DNA of 64,000 nucleotides from Cognatilysobacter tabacisoli. Lineage in GTDB: Bacteria; Pseudomonadota; Gammaproteobacteria; Xanthomonadales; Xanthomonadaceae. Under the pieces are notes generated by a model that did no database searches, was not told the DNA's origin, and saw nothing but the letters and a program-made list of their open reading frames with translations. Below are positions 8,815 through 17,930 of this stretch, piece after piece. Location: contig NZ_QXJI01000004.1 of NCBI RefSeq assembly GCF_003586305.1, positions 1 through 64,000 on the forward strand. The letters run 5' to 3'. A program made the translations under genes and the position numbers. Within the stretch, counting starts at the first letter, position 1. Each line of letters begins with the position of its first letter.

Positions 8815-9135
8815 TCAGCGCGGCTTGGCCGGCATCGGGAACGGCATGACCACCTTCTCGCCGGTGGTCGCGTCGCGGATCGCCGACTGGCCTTTGCGCT
8901 CGACCTCCTCGATCCGCACGATGCTCTGCATCGGCAGGTGCAGCACGCGGGTGCTGCCGAACTCGTCGCGCAGGCGCTCCTCGGTCGGGTCGATGACGAG
9001 GCCGTCGTGCACGTCGAACACCAGTTCGGCGATCTCGGTGAATCCCCACAGGTTGCCGGAGCCGACGCGACGCGCGTACAGCTCGTAGATCTTGCCGGCG
9101 TTGAAGAAGGTCACCTTGTACAGGGGCTTGCTCAT
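8815..9135 (-). CDS. DUF1820 family protein
   Basis: A 106-residue soluble protein of the DUF1820 family, found mainly in Xanthomonas and Pseudomonas relatives. Recognisable stretches are YKVTFFNAGKIYELYAR at the N-terminus, LWGFTEIAELVFD, and HLPMQSIVRIEEV. The length equals the family norm. No biochemical function is established. The ATG at 9135 is chosen because the protein then starts MSKPLYKV as the family does; the open frame extends further upstream without a plausible start. It converges with ctpA (46 bp between stops). Confidence 0.88.
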   Translation of the reverse strand: MSKPLYKVTFFNAGKIYELYARRVGSGNLWGFTEIAELVFDVHDGLVIDPTEERLRDEFGSTRVLHLPMQSIVRIEEVERKGQSAIRDATTGEKVVMPFPMPAKPR

Positions 9136-9217
9136 GGGGCGGGGATCCGTCGTCGTTACCGGCGAAATGGGGGCCGCGGCGCGCGACGGCAAGGGCCGCG
9201 GGCGCGCCGCCGGCCGG

Positions 9218-9910
9218 TCAGAAGCCGCGCTTGCGCCGCATCCGCCGGGCGATGCCGGCGCGGGCCACCAGCGCGAACGCACCGCCGAAGCCGAACCCGG
9301 CCAGGTGCGCCGACCACGCGACCGCGCCGAACGACGGGCCGATGAAGGTGTAGACGAGCTGCAGCAGCGCCCAGATGCCGATCAGCAGCGGCGCCGGCAC
9401 CCGCACGAACTGCAGGAAGAGGCCCAGCGGCACGACCACGCCCAGCTTCGCGCCCGGGAACAGCGCCAAGTACGCGCCGATCAGCGCCGACACCGCACCG
9501 CTGGCGCCGATGATCAGCCGGTCGGGCGTGCCGATCATCAGCACCGCGGCGAGGTTCGCCGCCGCGCCGCCGAACAGGAACAGCGCGAACAGCCGCCACG
9601 GGCCCATCGTGCGCTCGGCCGGCAGCCCGAAGATCAGCAGGAACACCAAGTTGCCGATCAGGTGCGCCCAGTCGGCGTGCAGGAACAGCGCGCTGAACAG
9701 CCGCAGCGGTCCGCCGTCGCGCAGCCAGTCGCTGCCTTGGCCGGGGTGAGCGAGGTCGCCCGACAGCGCGCCCCAGTCCAGCATCAGCCGGCGCTGGTCG
9801 TGGTCGGGCAGCACGATGAATGCGACGAAGCACAGCCACAGCGCGGCGAACAGCAGCGGCACCGCCCAGCGCAGCGGCGCGCGGTCGCGCGACGGAATGG
9901 CTATGAACAC
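9218..9910 (-). CDS. Rhomboid family intramembrane serine protease
   Basis: A 230-residue polytopic membrane protein with about six transmembrane helices. The rhomboid signatures are present: HADWAHLIGNLVFL (helix 2, about 75-90), the nucleophile in GASGAVSAL (Ser near 138, GxSG), and the catalytic His in HLAGFGFG near 205. Rhomboids cleave helices of membrane proteins within the bilayer; the substrate is unknown. The C-terminus is a basic cytoplasmic tail (RRMRRKRGF). It lies 82 bp upstream of the DUF1820 gene on the same strand. Confidence 0.92.
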   Translation of the reverse strand: MFIAIPSRDRAPLRWAVPLLFAALWLCFVAFIVLPDHDQRRLMLDWGALSGDLAHPGQGSDWLRDGGPLRLFSALFLHADWAHLIGNLVFLLIFGLPAERTMGPWRLFALFLFGGAAANLAAVLMIGTPDRLIIGASGAVSALIGAYLALFPGAKLGVVVPLGLFLQFVRVPAPLLIGIWALLQLVYTFIGPSFGAVAWSAHLAGFGFGGAFALVARAGIARRMRRKRGF

Positions 9911-10151
9911 GCGCGCACCTGCGTCGATGGCGGCGTGCCGCGTTCCGGAAAAATGAATGCGCGCGAAGGCGTGTGAATGTGCCGCGCGGCGCGGACGCAG
10001 GCGACGGTCGCGGCTACTGTTAGCGCGATGTTAATCGTATAGTGCATACGGCGTCGTACGTCGGGAGGGACTTCCGGCGAGCGTCCTGCCCCGTCCGCTG
10101 GGCACGCCCGACCGCCGCACAAGTTCAAAGCATCCATTGGAGAGTACACGC

Positions 10152-11498
10152 ATGCAACACGTACACCGCATCACGCGCCTGTCGGCGCTTGCGCTGGGCA
10201 TCACCGGCGCGCTGGCGCTCGGCAACGTCCACGCCTCGGGCTTCCAGCTGAAGGAAAACAGCGTCAAGGCCATGGGCAGCGCGTTCGCGGGCCAGGGCGT
10301 CCGCACCGACGACAGCTCGGTGGTGGTCAACAACGCGGCCACGATGGCGCGCTTCACCGGCACCACCGTGCAGGTCGACGTCACCGCGATCGACCTCAGC
10401 TACGAATTCCAGGGCTCGGGCACCGACGCGTTCGGTCGTCCGCTGACCGGCGGCAACGGCGGCAACGCAGGCGACCTCGCCGCGGTGCCGGCGATGTCGG
10501 TGATCCACAAGTTCGACAACGGCCTGGCGCTCGGCGCTATGGTCAGCGCGCCGTTCGGCCTGAAGACCGAGTACGAGCCCAACTGGGCCGGCCGCTACTT
10601 CGCCCAGACCTCGGACGTGGCGATCGTCGACCTGACGATGGCGATGGCCGTCGACATCGTGCCGGACCGCTTCTCGGTCGGCCTCGGCGCGATCTACTCG
10701 CACGCCGACGTGACCCTGTCGAAGGCGGTCGATTTCGGCACGCTGCTGTTCTCCAACCCGGCCACCCGCCCGCTGCCGTTCGCGCAGCCGCAGGCGCGTG
10801 ACGGCTCGGCGGTGGTGCAGGGCGACGACGTCGGCTTCGGCTGGACGATCGGCGCCAACTTCAGCCCGACCGACAAGCTGTCCATCGGCCTGAGCTACCG
10901 CTCGGAGATCGACTACGACCTGGAAGGCACCGCCGACTGGACCGTGCCGGGCGACGTCGCCGCGGTGTTCGCCAGCAGCCCGACCGGCCGCGTGCTGTTC
11001 CAGGACGGCGACGTGACCGCCGCGCTGACCACGCCGTCGACGACCAGCGTCGACGTGTCGTACGCGTTCACCGACCGCTTCTCGATGATGGCCTCGTGGG
11101 CCGAGACCGGCTGGGAATCGCTGCGCGAAGTGCGCATCGACTTCGAGAACCCGGACCCGGACTCGGTCGAGGACTTCTCGTGGAAGAACACGCAGTTCAT
11201 GTCGCTCGGCGCCGAGTACAAGCTCAACGACGCGTTCACGCTGCGCGCCGGCGTCGCCTACGACGAGACCCCGACCAGCATCGAGACGCGCACCCCGCGC
11301 CTGCCCGATGACGACCGCACCTGGTACTCGATCGGTGCGTCGTGGAAGGCCAGCGAGGCGCTCGAGATCAACGCCGGCTACACCCGGATCGAGCCGGACG
11401 CGCCGGAAGTGGACATCTCGTCGGGCGGCTCGACGATCACCGGTCCGTTCGACGGCCACGCGAACCTGTTCGGCGTCTCGGCGCAGTACAAGTTCTAA
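10152..11498 (+). CDS. fadL: FadL/OmpP1 family outer-membrane transporter
   Basis: A 448-residue outer-membrane beta barrel of the FadL/TodX family, which passes long-chain fatty acids and other hydrophobic compounds. The signal peptide ends HASG near residue 29, giving the typical mature start GFQLKENSVKAMGSAFAG (hatch/N-terminal region). The C-terminus FGVSAQYKF is a typical barrel-assembly signal with terminal Phe. GGAGAG lies 8 nt before the ATG. A TATAGT hexamer at 10038-10043 is a possible -10 box in the 241-bp upstream gap. It is monocistronic and ends at a strong terminator facing putA. Confidence 0.93.
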   Translation: MQHVHRITRLSALALGITGALALGNVHASGFQLKENSVKAMGSAFAGQGVRTDDSSVVVNNAATMARFTGTTVQVDVTAIDLSYEFQGSGTDAFGRPLTGGNGGNAGDLAAVPAMSVIHKFDNGLALGAMVSAPFGLKTEYEPNWAGRYFAQTSDVAIVDLTMAMAVDIVPDRFSVGLGAIYSHADVTLSKAVDFGTLLFSNPATRPLPFAQPQARDGSAVVQGDDVGFGWTIGANFSPTDKLSIGLSYRSEIDYDLEGTADWTVPGDVAAVFASSPTGRVLFQDGDVTAALTTPSTTSVDVSYAFTDRFSMMASWAETGWESLREVRIDFENPDPDSVEDFSWKNTQFMSLGAEYKLNDAFTLRAGVAYDETPTSIETRTPRLPDDDRTWYSIGASWKASEALEINAGYTRIEPDAPEVDISSGGSTITGPFDGHANLFGVSAQYKF

Positions 11499-11521
11499 GC
11501 GTTCGCTCCATGCACAAAAAG

Positions 11522-11552
11522 AAAAGCCCCGCTTCGGCGGGGCTTTTCTTTT
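11522..11552. terminator. Bidirectional terminator between fadL and putA
   Basis: A perfect 11-bp stem (11522-11532 with 11537-11547) closes a TTCG tetraloop, with T's after it on the plus strand and A's before it. It serves both convergent genes. Confidence 0.92.
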
Positions 11553-11601
11553 GCGTCGACGCCCGGCGCGTGCGGCGCGCGGGCGGGCCAGCGGGCCCCG
11601 A

Positions 11602-14600
11602 TCAGTCGCCGAGCGTCAGCAGCGAGGCGTTGCCGCCGGCCGCCGTGGTGTTGACGGTGATCGTCTTCTCGGTCGCGAAGCGCGCCAGGTAGTGCGGGCC
11701 GCCGGCCTTGGGCCCGGTGCCGGACAGGCCCTGGCCGCCGAACGGCTGCACGCCGACGACCGCGCCGATCTGGTTGCGGTTGACGTAGCAGTTGCCGACC
11801 TTGATCCGGCTGCTGATCTTCTCGATCGTCTCGTCGATGCGGGAGTGGATGCCGAGCGTCAGGCCGTAGCCGGTCGCGTTGATCGCATCGATCACCGCGT
11901 CGAGCTGGTCGGCCTTCCAGCGCACCACGTGCAGCACCGGCCCGAACACTTCCTGGCGGAGCACGTCGAGCGACGCGATCTCGTACGCACGCGGCGCGAA
12001 GAAGCTGCCGTGCGCGGTGTCGTCGCCGAGCGGCACCTCGGCGATCTCCTTCGCCTCGCGGTCCATCCGCGCGGCGTGGTCGCGCAGCATCGCCAGCGCG
12101 TCCTCGTCGATCACCGGGCCGACGTCGGTCGACGGCAGGCCCGGGTCGCCGACGCTGAGTTCGGCCATCGCGCCGGCCAGCATGCCGACGACCTTGTCGG
12201 CGATGTCGTCCTGCACGAACAGCACGCGCGCGGCCGAGCAGCGCTGGCCGGCCGAAGTGAACGCCGAACCGACCGCGTCCTTGACCACCTGCTCGGGCAG
12301 CGACGACGAGTCGGCGATCATCGCGTTCTGGCCGCCGGTCTCGGCGATCAGAACGCCGATCGCAGCGTCCCGGGCGGCCAGCGCACGATTGATCGCGCGC
12401 GCGGTGTCGGTCGAGCCGGTGAACGCCACGCCGGCCACGCGCGGGTCGCGGGTCAGCGCGGCGCCGACGGTGGCGCCGTCGCCGGGCAGGAACTGCAGCA
12501 CGGCCTCGGGGATGCCGGCCTCGTGCAGCAGCTTCACCGCGTGGTAGCCGATCAGGTTGGTCTGCTCGGCCGGCTTGGCGATCACCGTGTTGCCGGCGGC
12601 GAGCGCCGCGGCGACCTGGCCGGCGAAGATCGCCAGCGGGAAGTTCCACGGGCTGATACAGACGAACACGCCGCGGCCGGACAGTTGCAGCGTGTTGGAC
12701 TCGCCGGTCGGGCCGGGCAGCGCCTCGGGCGCGAACTGCTTGCGCGCCTGGGCGGCGTAGTAGCGCAGGAAGTCGACCGCCTCGCGCACCTCGGCGACGC
12801 CGTCGGGCAGGCTCTTGCCGGCCTCCTTGGTGCACAGCGCGAGGTACTGCGGCATGCGCTGCTCGAGCAGGTTGGCGGCGTGTTCGAGGATCGCCGCGCG
12901 GCTCGCGGCCGGCGTCGCGTTCCACGCGTCGTGGGCGGCGACGGCGTTGGCGAGCGCGCGCTCGACCGTCGCGCTGTCGGCCGCCTGCCACTGGCCGACG
13001 GTCTCGCGCCGGTCGGCGGGGTTGGTGACCGCGATGTCCGGGCCGCCGACGCTCGCGCCGGGCACCAGCGGCGTCGCGCGCCAGTCGCTGCGGGCGGCGG
13101 CGTTGACCTGCTCGGCGAGTGCGCGCAGCTGGTCGTCGTTGGCGAGGTTGACGCCCATCGAGTTGCTCCTATCGAGGCCGAAACTGCGGTACAGGTCGAC
13201 CGGCAGCGGAATGCGGGGGTGGGGAATGGAGTCGAACGCGGCCACGGTCTCGACCGGGTCGCGGACCAGGTCCTCGATCGCGACGGCCTCGTCGGTGATG
13301 CGGTTGACGAAGCTGGAGTTGGCGCCGTTCTCGAGCAGGCGGCGCACCAGGTACGGCAGCAGGTCCTCGTGGCTGCCGACCGGCGCGTAGACGCGGCACG
13401 GCACGTCGAGGCGGTCGGCCGGGATCACCTCGGCGTACAGGTCGTCGCCCATGCCGTGCAGCTTCTGGAACTCGAAGTGCCGGCCGCGGCCCATCGCCAC
13501 GGCGCGGCGGTGGATCGTCGCGATCGTGTGAGCGTTGTGGGTCGCGAACATCGGGTAGATCGCGTCGTGCGCCTCGAGCATGCGGCGCGCGTTCGCCAGG
13601 TACGACACGTCGGTGTTCGGCTTGCGGGTGAACACCGGGTAGCCCGGCTGCCCGTCGACCTGCGCGCGCTTGACCTCGCTGTCCCAGTACGCGCCCTTGA
13701 CCAGCCGGACCGGGATGCGGCGGCCGTGCGCGCGGGCCAGTTCGGCGATGAAGTCGATCACCTCCGGCGCCCGCTTCTGGTACGCCTGCACCGCCAGGCC
13801 GTAGCCCTCCCAGCCGTCGAGCGACGGGTCGCGGTAGGCGCCGGCGATCACGTCCAGCGACAGTTCGAGCCGGTCGGACTCCTCGGCGTCGATCGTGAAG
13901 CCGATCCCGTACGACTTGGCCAGCTGCGCCAGTTCGAGCACGCGCGGGGTCAGCTCGGCGAACACGCGCGCGCGCTTGGCGTGCTCGTAGCGCGGGTGCA
14001 GCGCCGACAGCTTGACCGAGATCGACGGCACGCCGAACACGTCGCGGCCCTTGAAGTCGCCGCTCTTGCCGATCGCGTGGATCGCGTCGCGGTACGCCTG
14101 CAGGTAGCGCAGCGCGTCCCTGGTGGTCAGCGCGCCCTCGCCGAGCATGTCGAACGAGTAGCGGTAGCTGGCGTTGTCGCCCTTGTTGGACCGCGCCAGC
14201 GCCTCGCCGATCGTGCGGCCCATGACGAACTGGTGGCCCATGATCTTCATCGCCTGGCGCACGGCGAGGCGGATCACCGGCTCGCCGACGCGGCCGATCA
14301 GGCGCTTGAATGCGTTGTGGACGTCGCGCTTGGTGTCGTCGGCCAGGTCGACCAGGTGGCCGGTGAGCATCAGGCCCCAGGTCGAGGCGTTGACCAGCAC
14401 CGAGTCGGACTGGCCCATGTGGCGCTTCCAGTCGGCCTCGCCGAGCTTGTCGCGGATCAGCTTGTCGGCGGTGTCCTGGTCCGGGATGCGGAGCAGCGCC
14501 TCGGCCACGCACATCAGCAGCACGCCTTCCTCGCTGCCGAGGTCGTACTGGCGCATGAAGGCCTCGATCGCGCCCTGGTCTTGGGCGCGCGCGCGGACCC

Positions 14601-14814
14601 GGCGCACGAGGTCGGCCGCGGTGGCCTGCGCTGCGGCGCGGTCGGCGTCGGGCAGGCGCGCCTGCTCGAGCAGCGCGCGCACGTGCGCGGCCTCGTCGCG
14701 GACCCAGCCGGCGGTGATCGCGGCGCGGGCGCCGGTGGGCGCCGGCGGGAGCTCGGGGCGCAGGATCGCACGACGCGGCGAGACGTCGGCGGTGGGGGCG
14801 TGCTGCTGGTTCAT
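11602..14814 (-). CDS. putA: Bifunctional proline dehydrogenase / L-glutamate gamma-semialdehyde dehydrogenase
   Basis: A 1070-residue PutA that oxidises proline to glutamate using an FAD-dependent proline dehydrogenase barrel (about 100-500) and an NAD-dependent aldehyde dehydrogenase (about 540-1060). The barrel shows RLVKGAYWDSEVKRAQ; the dehydrogenase shows SPWNFPLAIF, FTGSTDTAR, the general base Glu in ETGGQNAM and the nucleophile Cys in AGQRCSAARV. The N-terminal ribbon-helix-helix DNA-binding domain of E. coli PutA (1320 residues) and the C-terminal extra domain are absent, so this PutA should not repress its own gene. The ATG at 14814 is chosen as the first Met of the conserved region; the frame runs further upstream. 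Confidence 0.95.
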   Translation of the reverse strand: MNQQHAPTADVSPRRAILRPELPPAPTGARAAITAGWVRDEAAHVRALLEQARLPDADRAAAQATAADLVRRVRARAQDQGAIEAFMRQYDLGSEEGVLLMCVAEALLRIPDQDTADKLIRDKLGEADWKRHMGQSDSVLVNASTWGLMLTGHLVDLADDTKRDVHNAFKRLIGRVGEPVIRLAVRQAMKIMGHQFVMGRTIGEALARSNKGDNASYRYSFDMLGEGALTTRDALRYLQAYRDAIHAIGKSGDFKGRDVFGVPSISVKLSALHPRYEHAKRARVFAELTPRVLELAQLAKSYGIGFTIDAEESDRLELSLDVIAGAYRDPSLDGWEGYGLAVQAYQKRAPEVIDFIAELARAHGRRIPVRLVKGAYWDSEVKRAQVDGQPGYPVFTRKPNTDVSYLANARRMLEAHDAIYPMFATHNAHTIATIHRRAVAMGRGRHFEFQKLHGMGDDLYAEVIPADRLDVPCRVYAPVGSHEDLLPYLVRRLLENGANSSFVNRITDEAVAIEDLVRDPVETVAAFDSIPHPRIPLPVDLYRSFGLDRSNSMGVNLANDDQLRALAEQVNAAARSDWRATPLVPGASVGGPDIAVTNPADRRETVGQWQAADSATVERALANAVAAHDAWNATPAASRAAILEHAANLLEQRMPQYLALCTKEAGKSLPDGVAEVREAVDFLRYYAAQARKQFAPEALPGPTGESNTLQLSGRGVFVCISPWNFPLAIFAGQVAAALAAGNTVIAKPAEQTNLIGYHAVKLLHEAGIPEAVLQFLPGDGATVGAALTRDPRVAGVAFTGSTDTARAINRALAARDAAIGVLIAETGGQNAMIADSSSLPEQVVKDAVGSAFTSAGQRCSAARVLFVQDDIADKVVGMLAGAMAELSVGDPGLPSTDVGPVIDEDALAMLRDHAARMDREAKEIAEVPLGDDTAHGSFFAPRAYEIASLDVLRQEVFGPVLHVVRWKADQLDAVIDAINATGYGLTLGIHSRIDETIEKISSRIKVGNCYVNRNQIGAVVGVQPFGGQGLSGTGPKAGGPHYLARFATEKTITVNTTAAGGNASLLTLGD

Positions 14815-14967
14815 GGGGCCCGGGGACAGCCGTTGCGGGCCGACTAGTCTAGGGCTTCCGTTCCGTTTTTGGCCCGACGGTATCGTCCCGGCGCGGCCCG
14901 TGTCGCATCCGCGCAAGCCTGCGCGGCGTAGCTTGGGCCATGCATGCCGGACGCTTTCCGACGCGGC
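14815..14967. other. putA-coxB divergent intergenic region
   Basis: The 352-bp gap between putA and coxB holds promoters for both genes. This left part has no clear sigma70 boxes. One TGTCGC-N8-AA word (14901-14916) resembles an ArgR half-site, but its 21-bp partner is missing. Confidence 0.4.
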
Positions 14968-15025
14968 GCAACCCGCGCCCGCGCGGGCTCCGCGGGTTGC
15001 CGCAGGGCGCCCCCGGGGCTACCAT
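14968..15025 (+). promoter_or_regulatory. Candidate coxB promoter overlapped by an inverted repeat
   Basis: TTGCCG (14997-15002) and TACCAT (15020-15025) are spaced by 17 bp. A perfect 10-bp inverted repeat, GCAACCCGCG (14968-14977) and CGCGGGTTGC (14991-15000), overlaps the -35 box and could be an operator. The arms also enclose a smaller CCCGC/GCGGG hairpin. Confidence 0.5.
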
Positions 15026-15166
15026 TTGCAGGTTATCCGCAGCGCCGCGCAGGCGTGCTGGGTCCGCTCGGGCCCGACACCAACACATTCCGGACGGTCC
15101 ACCGCGCGCGACAGGGCGCTGGTCGGTGCCGGGATGAAGCGCCGCCGCCGCTCCCCGAGGTTTCCG

Positions 15167-16135
15167 ATGATTACCAAGCTCAGTCTGGGGCTCGAAGTGA
15201 TGAAAGCCGGTCGTATCAAGCAGTGGGCAGTCGGCGCGGCCATGGCCGTCCTGCCGGTCCTGGCGTTCGCGCAGTCCGCCGACCCCAAGCGTTGGCAGCT
15301 CAACATGGGCGAGGGCGTCACGGCGCAATCGGCCAACGCCTACTCGGCGCACATGCTGGCGCTGTGGATCTGCGTGGCCATCGGCGTGCTGGTGTTCGGC
15401 GCGATGGCGTACGCGATGTTCAAGTTCCGCCATTCCAAGGGCGCGGTGCCGGACAAGGACTTCACCCACAGCACCAAGCTCGAGGTGGTCTGGACCGTGG
15501 TGCCGGTGGCGCTGCTGGTGCTGATGGCGTTCCCGGCGACCAGCAAGCTGATCGCGATGTACGACACCCGCGACGCCGAGATGACCGTCAAGGTCACCGG
15601 CTACCAGTGGATGTGGAAGTACGAGTATCTGGGCGAGGACGTCGAGTTCACCAGCCGCCTCGACCGCAAGAGCGACCAGATCCGCCAGAGCGGCGTCGAC
15701 GCGCGCACCGCCAACCACCCGACCTACCTGCTCGACGTGGACAACGTGCTGGTGCTGCCGACCGACACCAAGATCCGCTTCGTGATCACCGCCGACGACG
15801 TGATCCACGCGTGGTGGGTGCCGGCGCTGGGCTGGAAGCAGGACGCGATCCCGGGCATCGTCAACGAGGCCTGGACCGACATCAAGCAGCCGGGCATCTA
15901 CCGCGGCCAGTGCGCCGAGCTGTGCGGCAAGGACCACGGCTTCATGCCGATCGTGGTCAAGGCCGTGCCGAAGGCCGAGTACCAGCAGTGGCTGACGGCG
16001 CAGCGCGAAGGCAACGGCGACGCCGCGGCCACCGCGGCCGCCCCGGCCGAAGCGGCCCCCGCCGAACCGACCCCGGCGCCGGTCGCCGATGCCCCGACCA
16101 CCGACGCCCCGGCCGCCGACGCGGTCGCCGGCTGA
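15167..16135 (+). CDS. coxB: Cytochrome c oxidase subunit II
   Basis: A 322-residue subunit of the aa3 terminal oxidase that takes electrons from cytochrome c. After a signal peptide ending in AFAQS come two transmembrane helices (about 60-85 and 105-125) and a periplasmic cupredoxin domain. The CuA ligands are in CAELCGKDHGFM (two Cys, His, Met) near residues 250-265. An Ala/Pro-rich tail of about 40 residues follows, without the heme c domain found in some relatives. The ATG at 15167 is preferred because GAGG lies 6 nt upstream; ATG 15200 would give 311 residues and a more typical signal peptide. It is the first gene of the oxidase cluster. Confidence 0.95.
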   Translation: MITKLSLGLEVMKAGRIKQWAVGAAMAVLPVLAFAQSADPKRWQLNMGEGVTAQSANAYSAHMLALWICVAIGVLVFGAMAYAMFKFRHSKGAVPDKDFTHSTKLEVVWTVVPVALLVLMAFPATSKLIAMYDTRDAEMTVKVTGYQWMWKYEYLGEDVEFTSRLDRKSDQIRQSGVDARTANHPTYLLDVDNVLVLPTDTKIRFVITADDVIHAWWVPALGWKQDAIPGIVNEAWTDIKQPGIYRGQCAELCGKDHGFMPIVVKAVPKAEYQQWLTAQREGNGDAAATAAAPAEAAPAEPTPAPVADAPTTDAPAADAVAG

Positions 16136-16162
16136 TCGACACGAACTTCCAGAGGTTAGGCC

Positions 16163-17776
16163 ATGGCCGTCACGCACGCTGACCACCACCACGATGACCA
16201 CGCCCACACGCAGGGCTTCGTCGAGCGTTGGTTCTTCTCGACCAACCACAAGGACATCGGCACGCTCTACCTGATCTTCAGCTTCGTCATGTTCATCATC
16301 GGCGCGGCGATGTCGGTGGTGATCCGCGCGGAGCTGGCGCAGCCGGGCCTGCAGTTCGTCGCGCCCGAGTTCTTCAACCAGATGACCACCGTGCACGCGC
16401 TGGTGATGATCTTCGGCGGCGTGATGCCGGCCTTTGTCGGCCTGGCCAACTGGATGGTGCCGCTGCAGATCGGCGCGCCGGACATGGCGCTGCCGCGCAT
16501 GAACAACTGGTCCTTCTGGATCATGCCGTTCGCCTTCAGCCTGCTGCTGATGACGCTGTTCCTGCCGGGCGGCGCGCCGGCCGGCGGCTGGACGCTGTAC
16601 CCGCCGCTGTCGCTGCAGGGCGGCAACAACGTGGCGTTCGTGATCTTCGCCATCCACCTGATGGGCATCAGCTCGATCATGGGCGCGATCAACATCATCG
16701 CGACCATCCTCAACATGCGCGCGCCGGGCGTGGACCTGCTGAAGATGCCGATCTTCTGCTGGACCTGGCTGATCACCGCGTTCCTGCTGATCGCGGTGAT
16801 GCCGGTGCTCGCCGGCGCCGTGACGATGCTGCTGACCGACAAGTTCTTCGCCACCTCGTTCTTCAACGCGGCCGGCGGCGGCGACCCGGTGATGTTCCAG
16901 CACATCTTCTGGTTCTTCGGGCACCCCGAGGTCTACATCATGATCCTGCCGGCGTTCGGCATCGTGTCGGAGATCATCCCGACCTTCAGCCGCAAGCCGC
17001 TGTTCGGTTACCAGGCGATGGTCTACGCGACCGCGTCGATCGCGTTCCTGTCGTTCATCGTGTGGGCGCACCACATGTTCACCGTCGGCATGCCGCTCGG
17101 TGGCGAGATCTACTTCATGTTCGCGACGATGCTGATCGCGGTGCCGACCGGCGTGAAGGTGTTCAACTGGGTCACCACGATGTGGCGCGGCTCGATCTCG
17201 TTCGAATCGCCGATGCTGTGGTCGATCGCGTTCGTGATCCTGTTCACCATCGGCGGCTTCTCCGGCCTGATGCTGGCGATCGTCCCGGCCGACTTCCAGT
17301 ACCACGACACCTACTTCGTCGTCGCCCACTTCCACTACGTGCTGGTGACCGGCGCGCTGTTCGCGATCATCGCCGCCGTGTACTACTGGTGGCCGAAGTG
17401 GACCGGCCGCATGTACAACGAGGGCCTGGCGAAGTTCCACTTCTGGTGGACGATGGTGTTCGTCAACCTGCTGTTCTTCCCGCAGCATTTCCTCGGCCTG
17501 GCCGGCATGCCGCGCCGCATCCCCGACTACAACGTCGTGTTCGCGGACTGGAACCTGGTCAGCTCGATCGGCGCGTTCGGCATGTTCGCCACTCCGTTCA
17601 TGATGGCGTTCGTGCTGTGGCGCTCGAAGGCCGTCGGCGAGAAGGCCGAGGCGCGCGCGTGGCCGACCGCCCGCGGACTGGAGTGGACGGTGCCGAGCCC
17701 GGCCCCGCACCACACGTTCACGGTGCCGCCGGTGATCCGCGACGGCGACCTCGCCCACGGCGACATCACCCACTGA
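16163..17776 (+). CDS. ctaD: Cytochrome c oxidase subunit I (aa3 type)
   Basis: A 537-residue catalytic core subunit with 12 transmembrane helices. It binds heme a and the heme a3-CuB centre, reduces oxygen to water and pumps protons. Visible signatures include the CuB motif with the cross-linked His-Tyr pair (FFGHPEVYIMILPAFG, near 245-255), the HH pair of helix VII (WAHHMFTVG), and the heme ligands in VVAHFHYVL near residue 385. The N-terminus is His-rich (HADHHHDDHAH). It follows coxB by 27 bp and is followed closely by a short membrane-peptide gene. Length is normal. Confidence 0.97.
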   Translation: MAVTHADHHHDDHAHTQGFVERWFFSTNHKDIGTLYLIFSFVMFIIGAAMSVVIRAELAQPGLQFVAPEFFNQMTTVHALVMIFGGVMPAFVGLANWMVPLQIGAPDMALPRMNNWSFWIMPFAFSLLLMTLFLPGGAPAGGWTLYPPLSLQGGNNVAFVIFAIHLMGISSIMGAINIIATILNMRAPGVDLLKMPIFCWTWLITAFLLIAVMPVLAGAVTMLLTDKFFATSFFNAAGGGDPVMFQHIFWFFGHPEVYIMILPAFGIVSEIIPTFSRKPLFGYQAMVYATASIAFLSFIVWAHHMFTVGMPLGGEIYFMFATMLIAVPTGVKVFNWVTTMWRGSISFESPMLWSIAFVILFTIGGFSGLMLAIVPADFQYHDTYFVVAHFHYVLVTGALFAIIAAVYYWWPKWTGRMYNEGLAKFHFWWTMVFVNLLFFPQHFLGLAGMPRRIPDYNVVFADWNLVSSIGAFGMFATPFMMAFVLWRSKAVGEKAEARAWPTARGLEWTVPSPAPHHTFTVPPVIRDGDLAHGDITH

Positions 17777-17795
17777 CCGGCTGGCAGGACCGCGC

Positions 17796-17930
17796 ATGAC
17801 CGCCCCGACCGACACCCGCACCGACGTCGACGCGCGCCGCCAGCGCGCGCGCCGCACGGCGCTGGTGTTCGGCGTGCTCGCGGTCGCGGTCTACGTCGCA
17901 TTCCTGATGCTCGGAGTGTTGTCGCAATGA
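17796..17930 (+). CDS. 44-residue single-helix membrane protein in the oxidase operon
   Basis: A short gene between ctaD and ctaG. The product has a polar, Arg-rich N-terminus (about 1-21) and one hydrophobic helix ([18 protein letters not shown], about 23-40), so it is probably N-in. Its TGA overlaps the ctaG ATG in an ATGA arrangement, which argues that it is translated. Many proteobacterial cox operons carry a similar tiny gene at this place, annotated as a cytochrome oxidase small assembly protein; that role is inferred from position and size. Confidence 0.8.
   Translation: MTAPTDTRTDVDARRQRARRTALVFGVLAVAVYVAFLMLGVLSQ

Noticed and set aside
11308-14847. Plus-strand open frame of more than 1100 codons opposite putA
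   Set aside because: It is the complement of a clear putA gene. The translation is Arg/Val/Leu/Asp/His-rich without any recognised domain, which is the usual shadow in 70% GC DNA.
14901-14916. Single TGTCGC-N8-AA word upstream of putA
   Set aside because: Only one half-site is present and the 21-bp partner positions do not match. About two such words are expected by chance in 64 kb on both strands, so it is not called an operator.
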